Assembly: GCA_001515985.1 (NCBI GenBank)
Contig: LOET01000097.1
Location: 1 to 57,595, forward strand
Origin: Sphingomonadales bacterium BRH_c3
Lineage (GTDB): Bacteria; Pseudomonadota; Alphaproteobacteria; Sphingomonadales; Sphingomonadaceae
Length of the DNA stretch: 57,595 nt
Direction of reading: 5' to 3'
The notes beneath the pieces are model-generated. The model saw only the letters and a program-made list of their open reading frames with translations, had not been told where the DNA came from and searched no databases. Position numbers and translations under genes: made by a program. Every line of letters starts with the position of its first letter. Position 1 is the first letter of the stretch. This document shows positions 52,278-57,595 of the stretch, one piece after another.

Positions 52278-53561
52278 ATGACGTCTGACGCAAGCGCTGT
52301 TGATCCAGCTGGCGTATCGGTGAAAAGCCGGATGACAGGACTTTTTGCGACGGCGGCCATTTTGAGTGCAGCCTATGCGGTGTTTGCAATCCTGCTCAAT
52401 AGCGTGGGAACGGTCATTCTTCAGTCGATCGTCTATTTTCGGGTCGACAATGTCACTGCGTCAACGCTTGAGGCATTCAAGGACCTGACCATTGCGGTTG
52501 TATCATTCATTATCGCCGCGCAATTGCCTCGCTTCGGGCTCAAGCGATCGATGCTTGCCGCTTTGGCGATAGCCGGGGCAGGTTGCGTGCTGGTTCCGCT
52601 TGCAGACGTGTTCTGGGCGACGCAGGCGATGTTCTTTTGCACCGGTTTCGGTTTCGCCCTGATGAAGGTTTCGGTTTATTCGGCGGTCGGGCTGCTTAGC
52701 GACAGCACGGCCACCCACGCCCGCTTGCTTGGCATTATCGAGGCTGTCTTCATGACCGCTGTTGTGGCCAGCGCGTGGATCTTTGCATACTTCATTGATC
52801 CGACCGATGCCGCTTCGTCATCCTGGCTCGATACCTATTGGCTGCTGGCAGCGTTGTGCCTTGTGGCCGGCTTGCTTGTCGCTGTGATGCAGATTGATGA
52901 GAGCCGGCTTGCAGAAGAAGCAGAAGGCAAGCCAGCGTCGGTTGCATTTCGCGAGATGATCGCCCTCGTGGTCCTGCGAGTGACCCAGATTTTCGTTGTC
53001 GGCGTATTTCTCTACGTATTCATCGAGCAGGGCCTGGGAACCTGGCTTCCCACTATAAATCATCAGATGCTTGGGCTTGATGGCCAGATTGCCGTGCAGG
53101 CGGCTTCGGCCTTCGCGCTGGCGATAGCGGCCGGGCGTTTCTGTGCAGGACTGGTCGTGACGCGGGTTGGATGGTTTGCGCTTCTGATGGGGTGTTTCGT
53201 TGGAATGGCGCTGATTCTGGGAGTGGTTCCAAGCATGGCTGCCGCCGTCGATGGCAGGCAGGTGACGAACTGGGGCGATGTTCCATTCGTGACATTCGTT
53301 TTGCCGGCGATCGGCTTTTTCATGGCTCCCATCTATCCGACGCTCAATTCGGTTGTGCTTTCCTCCATTCCCCCAGCCAAGCAGGCGGGATTGATTGGAT
53401 TGATCGTGGTCTTTTCGGCATTGGGCGGCACCGCTGGCTCACGCATGGTTGCGGAACTGTTTTCCGCCATTCCCAGTGCCGATGTGCTCTATAGCCTGCT
53501 GCTTCCGATTATCCTGTTGGCTGCAGCCACTGTCTGGCTTCGCCGGCTGGCCCAGGCTTGA
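52278..53561 (+). CDS. MFS transporter, probable sugar permease
   Basis: Twelve hydrophobic segments in 427 residues, with FucP-like features (FKDLTIAVVSFIIAAQLPRF, FGFALMKVSVYSAVGLL, FFMAPIYPTLNSVVLSSIP). It lies between the GH13 gene and the LacI gene, so uptake of maltose-type oligosaccharides or glucose across the inner membrane is the probable role. The ATG at 52278 follows GAGGGGGAG. It ends 54 bases before the convergent LacI gene. Confidence 0.9.
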   Translation: MTSDASAVDPAGVSVKSRMTGLFATAAILSAAYAVFAILLNSVGTVILQSIVYFRVDNVTASTLEAFKDLTIAVVSFIIAAQLPRFGLKRSMLAALAIAGAGCVLVPLADVFWATQAMFFCTGFGFALMKVSVYSAVGLLSDSTATHARLLGIIEAVFMTAVVASAWIFAYFIDPTDAASSSWLDTYWLLAALCLVAGLLVAVMQIDESRLAEEAEGKPASVAFREMIALVVLRVTQIFVVGVFLYVFIEQGLGTWLPTINHQMLGLDGQIAVQAASAFALAIAAGRFCAGLVVTRVGWFALLMGCFVGMALILGVVPSMAAAVDGRQVTNWGDVPFVTFVLPAIGFFMAPIYPTLNSVVLSSIPPAKQAGLIGLIVVFSALGGTAGSRMVAELFSAIPSADVLYSLLLPIILLAAATVWLRRLAQA

Positions 53562-53615
53562 CGGTTGGCGGCATGAGCCCCTTGCCAAGGGGCTAGCTCG
53601 GGCTGATTGGCAGTT

Positions 53616-54659
53616 TCAGGTTTCCCGCTCTATCAGCCGGGTCGGCAATAGCGTCGAATTGGCCCTGCCGCCTTCGACGAGCTGCATCAGCTTTTCGACC
53701 AGGATGGCGCCCGCGAGGTGGGTCTCCTGCTCGACCGTGGTGATTGCGGGTGTGAAGTCCGCTGCGGGCGGAATGTTGTTGTAACCGACCAGCGAATAAT
53801 CGCCAGGAGAGTTCAGGCCTGCTTCGCGCAATCCCGAGATCGCTGCCATTGCGGCTGTGTCGGAAAAGCAGAAAATCGCATCGGGGGCCGGATTCCGGCC
53901 GATATAGGATTTCACCGCGTCAAACGTGGCTGAATAGGACATAGCCGGCACCGGCAGCGTATCGATGGTGACATCTGCGCCGGAATCGCGTGCCGCCGAT
54001 TCAAGTCCGGCATGTCGCATGCGAAATTCGATATGATTGTCATTGCCGACATAGAGCCAGCGCTTGCGATTTGAACGGAGGAAATACCGGCCCGCCAGTT
54101 GCCCTCCCAGAAAATTGTCACTGCCCACCGCGCAATAGGGTTCAGACGGGTCCACCGCGCCCCAAACCACGAAGGGAACCTTGGTTTTCGCCAGTTTACG
54201 CAACAGGGGATCGCGTTCGCCCTGGCCCAGGAAAACGAAACCGTCCACCACCCTTGCGTTGATCTGGTCCAGATAGTCGCGTGCGTCCCCTGAAGAAGGT
54301 GGGGCCAGGAGCAAGTCGAGATTTCGGACCGAAAGTGCTTCGGCTACCCCGGCGAGCAATTCGAAAATGAACGGATCGGCAATGCGGCCACCGCGGAAGG
54401 AGCCGAAATCGAGCACAACTGCGATCGTGTCAGTGCGGGTTTGGCGGAGTTTTTGTGCATTGCGATTGACGGCATAGCCATGTTCGCGCGCGATCCTGAG
54501 CACATGGTCGCGCGTTTTCTCGGTTACCAGGGGGCTGCCAGATAGCACGCGCGAGACGGTGGGCTTGGACACATTGGCCAGCCGGGCAATGTCCGCCATG
54601 CTGACCCCCATTGCGCGCGACCTCCCGTGCCGCGTTGGCGGGCTTTTTTCACTGGTCAT
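53616..54659 (-). CDS. LacI-family regulator of the alpha-glucoside locus
   Basis: The helix-turn-helix SMADIARLANVSKPTVSRVL begins at about residue 20, followed by the ligand-binding domain (SDNFLGGQLAGRYFL, DAIFCFSDTAAMAAISGLRE, GYNNIPPAADFTPAITTVEQ). The ATG at 54659 is preceded by GGGGAA; starts at residues 17 or 21 are possible. It is divergent from the TonB receptor gene, and a perfect TGAAATGCATTTCA palindrome lies between them. This places the receptor, and by the second site GH13 and MFS, under its control. Confidence 0.92.
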   Translation of the reverse strand: MTSEKSPPTRHGRSRAMGVSMADIARLANVSKPTVSRVLSGSPLVTEKTRDHVLRIAREHGYAVNRNAQKLRQTRTDTIAVVLDFGSFRGGRIADPFIFELLAGVAEALSVRNLDLLLAPPSSGDARDYLDQINARVVDGFVFLGQGERDPLLRKLAKTKVPFVVWGAVDPSEPYCAVGSDNFLGGQLAGRYFLRSNRKRWLYVGNDNHIEFRMRHAGLESAARDSGADVTIDTLPVPAMSYSATFDAVKSYIGRNPAPDAIFCFSDTAAMAAISGLREAGLNSPGDYSLVGYNNIPPAADFTPAITTVEQETHLAGAILVEKLMQLVEGGRANSTLLPTRLIERET

Positions 54660-54751
54660 TCAATCATTCCCCGGTTCGCTCAAAGCTGCGTTCCTCCCCC
54701 GATGCAACATGGCACTACATGCCACAATGTGGAATAAGTGCAACTGAAGCT

Positions 54752-54765
54752 TGAAATGCATTTCA
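54752..54765. promoter_or_regulatory. LacI-type operator, perfect palindrome
   Basis: TGAAATGCATTTCA is perfectly symmetric over 14 bases. It lies 58 bases upstream of the TonB receptor start and 93 bases upstream of the divergent LacI start. A near-identical copy sits in the GH13/MFS promoter region at 52,172. Confidence 0.7.
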
Positions 54766-54822
54766 CAATTGGTTACAGGACGCCAAGTCCTAATAAGGGT
54801 AGTCTTCAAGGGAGAGTGTATC

Positions 54823-57114
54823 GTGAAGAGCCGTCGCATAAAATTTTTCAACCTGATGGCTGGCGCAGCCACCTTGGCCATCGCAGCATTGCCGGTTTCG
54901 GCCTATGCGCAAAGCACGGATGCTGCCGGCGGCGAGAGCGCTGATACAGCTGGCAACGAAATCATTATTATCGGTACCGCTGGTGGTAAGGGCATCAACA
55001 AGCTCGACGCGAGCTTCTCTGTCACGACCTTCAATCAGGAAGACCTGGCTATCCTGAGCCCGAAAAGCTCGGCCGATCTGCTCAAGGGCGTTCCCGGCAT
55101 CTGGTCTGAGAGCTCCGGCGGCGTTGCTGGCGCGAACATCATGGTCCGCGGCATTCCTTCGGGCGGTGATGCTCCCTTTGTGACATTCTCTGTCAACGGC
55201 TCGCCATTGTTCGGGACAAACACACTCTCGTTCTTCGAAACCAGCACCCTGTTCCGGCCTGACCTGACGGTCAGCAACGTCGAAGTGCTGCGCGGTGGCC
55301 CCAATGCGGTGTTTGCGCGCGGTGAGCCGGGTGCGACAATCAACTTCCGGCTCAAGGAAGGCACCGATGTAACCGAAGGTGCGGTGGAAGCGTCGATTAC
55401 CGATTTTGGCGGAACGCGCTTCGATACCGTGCTCAGCGGGCCGCTGGGCAATGATTTCTATTACATGGTGGGCGGCTACGTCCGCCGTTCCGATGGTGTG
55501 CGCGATGCCCAGTTCACCTCTGAAGAAGGGCAGCAGCTGACCGTTCAGCTGACCAAGCACTTTGATAACGGCAAGCTGAACCTCTACGGGCGGTACACCG
55601 ATGATCACGGCCAATGGTATCTGCCGTTCAACCTGGCCAACCCGAATCTCGACCTTGGCGAGTTCTCGCAATTGGGCAATGCCACGCGGCTTCGCACGCT
55701 GCAGGTCGATCCCAGCGGCACAACCGAAACCTTCGACTTCGCTGACGGTCGCGGCTGGGACGGCTATGTGGTCGGCGCCAATGCCGAGTTTGAAATTGCC
55801 GACGGCCTGACGCTGCGTGACAACTTCAATTACGTCAACGGCAACGCGGATACTTTCGGGTTCGTCCCGGCAGGTTCCGCGGTAACCGTGGGCGCGGTTG
55901 AAAGCGTGATCGGCGGCCCTGTGGAAACCACTGGCGGCGTGACACTGGCATCCGATGACTTCGTGCAGACCTATGGCCACTGGGTTGTGCTCAAGGACAT
56001 CGAATCGTTCTCGAACGATCTCAGCCTCACGCAGGTTCTGGGCGATCGCGACCAGCACGAACTGACCCTTGGTGTCTATACCTCCTCGTTCAGCTCGGAT
56101 GACTGGTGGTCGATCGGCAACCCGATTGCCGTTCACAATGCGCCCAATGGCGATACGCTGGCGAATGTCACTCCCGGAGATATTGCTACAGCTGGCGGCA
56201 ATGGCGGGTTCAACTTCGGCCTGGCCGATGCCGGTGATGCCGATATCCTGGCCTTCTATGCCGGCGGAACTTTCGAGCTGGTCGAAGGGCTCAAACTGGA
56301 TGGCGGTGTTCGTTTCGAAAACATCGACATCAATTTCGTGCTCGACACCGGGCCGGGCTTTCCTGACGGCGTACGGGATCTTACCTTTTCGGAATCGGAT
56401 GATGAAATCGCCTGGACCGCAGCGCTCAGCTACGATCTCACACCTGATCTGATGGTATATGGCCGTTATTCAGACGGTTATCGTTTCCCCGATTTTGACC
56501 AGATTCGCGATGGTTCGACTGCTGTTCAAAGCATCAAGCAGGCCGAAACCGGGGCCAAATTCAACAATGGCACCGTTGGCCTGTTCGTTACCGGATTTTA
56601 CACCAAGACGGACCAGTTCTCGAACACGGTTGGCGGTAGTGTCCCCGCTTCGTTCTTCACCGCAGAAGCCTATGGGGTGGAAGTCGAATCGACCTTGCGG
56701 TTTGGCGGTTTCGGCCTTGCCGGCACGCTTACCTACCAGGATGCGGATATCACGCGATCGACTATCACTGCGGACATCGGCAATCAGGTTCAGCGTCAGC
56801 CCGAATTCCAGGCCCGCTTTTCGCCAAGCTATGATTTCGATCTCGGATCGCTCTCTGGCACGCTCTATGGCAGCCTGACCCATGCCGGGAAGCGGTTTGG
56901 CGACAATGCCAATACCGTCATCCTGCCAAGTTATCAGAAGCTGGATCTGGGCGTTCTGGTTCGCCATGAATCGGGCCTTTATGGGCAGGTCCATGCGGAT
57001 AATCTGAACGATTCGCATGGCATCACCGAAGGCGATCCGCGCAATCCGACGGCACCTAATGGTCGCCCCATCCTTGGGCGTTCGATCAAGTTCACGGTCG
57101 GATACAACTTCTAA
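54823..57114 (+). CDS. TonB-dependent receptor of the alpha-glucoside locus
   Basis: A 763-residue outer-membrane receptor: signal peptide ending at about AYAQ, a TonB-box-like IIIIGTAGG, plug domain (SADLLKGVPGIWSESSGG, ANIMVRGIPSGGDAPFVTF, VEVLRGGPNAVFARGEPGAT) and a beta-barrel closing with FTVGYNF. The frame is open to an ATG at 54751, but that lies inside the operator palindrome. The GTG at 54823, six bases after GGAGAG, gives VKSRRIKFFNLMAGAATLAI, a proper signal peptide, so I prefer it. With GH13 and MFS in the same locus, import of maltooligosaccharides is likely, though not proven. Confidence 0.93.
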   Translation: MKSRRIKFFNLMAGAATLAIAALPVSAYAQSTDAAGGESADTAGNEIIIIGTAGGKGINKLDASFSVTTFNQEDLAILSPKSSADLLKGVPGIWSESSGGVAGANIMVRGIPSGGDAPFVTFSVNGSPLFGTNTLSFFETSTLFRPDLTVSNVEVLRGGPNAVFARGEPGATINFRLKEGTDVTEGAVEASITDFGGTRFDTVLSGPLGNDFYYMVGGYVRRSDGVRDAQFTSEEGQQLTVQLTKHFDNGKLNLYGRYTDDHGQWYLPFNLANPNLDLGEFSQLGNATRLRTLQVDPSGTTETFDFADGRGWDGYVVGANAEFEIADGLTLRDNFNYVNGNADTFGFVPAGSAVTVGAVESVIGGPVETTGGVTLASDDFVQTYGHWVVLKDIESFSNDLSLTQVLGDRDQHELTLGVYTSSFSSDDWWSIGNPIAVHNAPNGDTLANVTPGDIATAGGNGGFNFGLADAGDADILAFYAGGTFELVEGLKLDGGVRFENIDINFVLDTGPGFPDGVRDLTFSESDDEIAWTAALSYDLTPDLMVYGRYSDGYRFPDFDQIRDGSTAVQSIKQAETGAKFNNGTVGLFVTGFYTKTDQFSNTVGGSVPASFFTAEAYGVEVESTLRFGGFGLAGTLTYQDADITRSTITADIGNQVQRQPEFQARFSPSYDFDLGSLSGTLYGSLTHAGKRFGDNANTVILPSYQKLDLGVLVRHESGLYGQVHADNLNDSHGITEGDPRNPTAPNGRPILGRSIKFTVGYNF

Positions 57115-57154
57115 GGCAGTAGAACTCAGCTCTTGCAGGGTCGCATTGCTGAGG

Positions 57155-57188
57155 CTGGCGGGTCGGGGAAAAATCCTCGGCCCGCCAG
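57155..57188. terminator. Bidirectional terminator-like hairpin between receptor and putA
   Basis: A 15-bp stem, CTGGCGGGTCGGGGA at 57,155-57,169 pairing with TCCTCGGCCCGCCAG at 57,174-57,188 (two wobble pairs), with a loop of four A. It lies between two converging genes and would serve both. Confidence 0.65.
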
Positions 57189-57236
57189 TTGCCTGTTGGT
57201 GAAACGAATTTGTGGCGGTTTGCCGGATTGGCCGGG

Positions 57237-57595
57237 TCACACCACTGCCATGAGGCTGGCGTTGCCGCCTGCTGCGGTGGTGTCGACCGAGATGGCGACT
57301 TCCTCGAACATCCAGTCAGTGCGGTAGGCGCGGGTTTCCCCGCCTAGCTGGACGATCGGGATCGGGCCATCCTTGGCGGCAATGGCGGCGAGGGTGGGGC
57401 GGATGTCCTGCCCCGCATCCTCGACCAGAACATGGGCAAAGGGCGGCTCGGCAGTCCAGTCGGCGACCCAGACGATGTCATCGATCACCTCCACGGGCAG
57501 GTCGCCGTGCAGCTGGCGCGTGTGCGCGTCATCGGGCAGCGCGGCGCTATTGCCGCTGGCCGCGACCGCTTTCAGCTGGGCGTACAGCCCCTCGC
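57237..57595 (-). CDS. putA: PutA C-terminus (proline dehydrogenase / L-glutamate-gamma-semialdehyde dehydrogenase), partial
   Basis: The frame enters from the right edge and ends at 57237, showing about 118 residues. The segments EGLYAQLKAVAASGNSAALP, WVADWTAEPPFAHVLVED and the end SVDTTAAGGNASLMAVV match the C-terminal end of PutA, which oxidises proline to glutamate. The catalytic domains lie outside the window. A shorter frame starting at 57494 is only an internal GTG of the same gene. Confidence 0.82.
   Translation of the reverse strand, partial: EGLYAQLKAVAASGNSAALPDDAHTRQLHGDLPVEVIDDIVWVADWTAEPPFAHVLVEDAGQDIRPTLAAIAAKDGPIPIVQLGGETRAYRTDWMFEEVAISVDTTAAGGNASLMAVV

Noticed and set aside
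54751-54822. ATG at 54,751 as start of the second TonB receptor
   Set aside because: The ATG-containing start lies inside the operator palindrome and the extra 24 residues would precede an otherwise ideal signal peptide. The GTG at 54,823 has a good ribosome site.
1-57595. CRISPR array, prophage structural genes or restriction-modification system
   Set aside because: No regularly spaced short repeats, no capsid/tail/portal proteins and no methylase or nuclease pairs are visible; the only recombinase is the island integrase.

Overview
The window reads as a chromosome segment of a sphingomonad-type alphaproteobacterium, most likely a marine Erythrobacteraceae relative. This is inferred from the GC-rich coding style, the TonB-receptor/LacI/MFS sugar loci, the cupin/DUF6445/tryptophan-halogenase-like genes and an AspRS of the non-discriminating type. 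No database search was possible, so the genus is a guess.

Layout. Positions 1-13,620 are ordinary core genes: a partial ThDP enzyme, an LplT-like MFS carrier, pgsA, oxyR, rnd, aspS, acpP-fabF-mltG (fatty acid synthesis and peptidoglycan), a secreted alkylsulfatase-like enzyme and a 2H phosphoesterase. A complete tRNA-Met(CAT) lies at 13,694-13,770. Immediately behind it is a P4-type tyrosine integrase.

From there to about 50.5 kb the DNA looks like a chain of insertions at this tRNA. Pieces of the tRNA 3' end recur at 33,799 (19 bp identical), 44,032 and 47,215 (63-bp units, 61/63 alike, each containing 40 nt of tRNA 3' half), with a possible eroded copy at 50,450. They divide the accessory DNA into modules. 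(1) 13.8-33.8 kb: integrase plus a glycan-use locus with a LacI regulator, large TonB receptor, GH3, halogenase-like flavoenzyme, GH30 lipoprotein, sugar MFS, EEP-family enzyme, SGNH hydrolase, GH2, cupin and DUF6445; copies of a TGGAAGCGCTTCCA operator sit at three of its promoter regions. (2) 33.8-44.0 kb: DUF302, a LytS/LytTR pair, an ABC ATPase with a permease-M1 peptidase fusion, and a Na+/H+-antiporter-type protein fused to a lipobox and an OmpA domain. (3) 44.1-47.2 kb: folE, ECF sigma factor, DUF4142 and a cupredoxin. (4) 47.3-50.4 kb: a second-type Pal lipoprotein and an orphan KdpE/short KdpD pair.

From 50.5 kb on there is an alpha-glucoside locus: GH13 glucosidase, MFS, LacI regulator and TonB receptor, with a second palindrome (TGAAATGCATTTCA) in both divergent promoter regions. 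The window ends in the C-terminus of putA.

The features I find most unusual are the serial tRNA-end repeats and the antiporter-lipobox-OmpA fusion.
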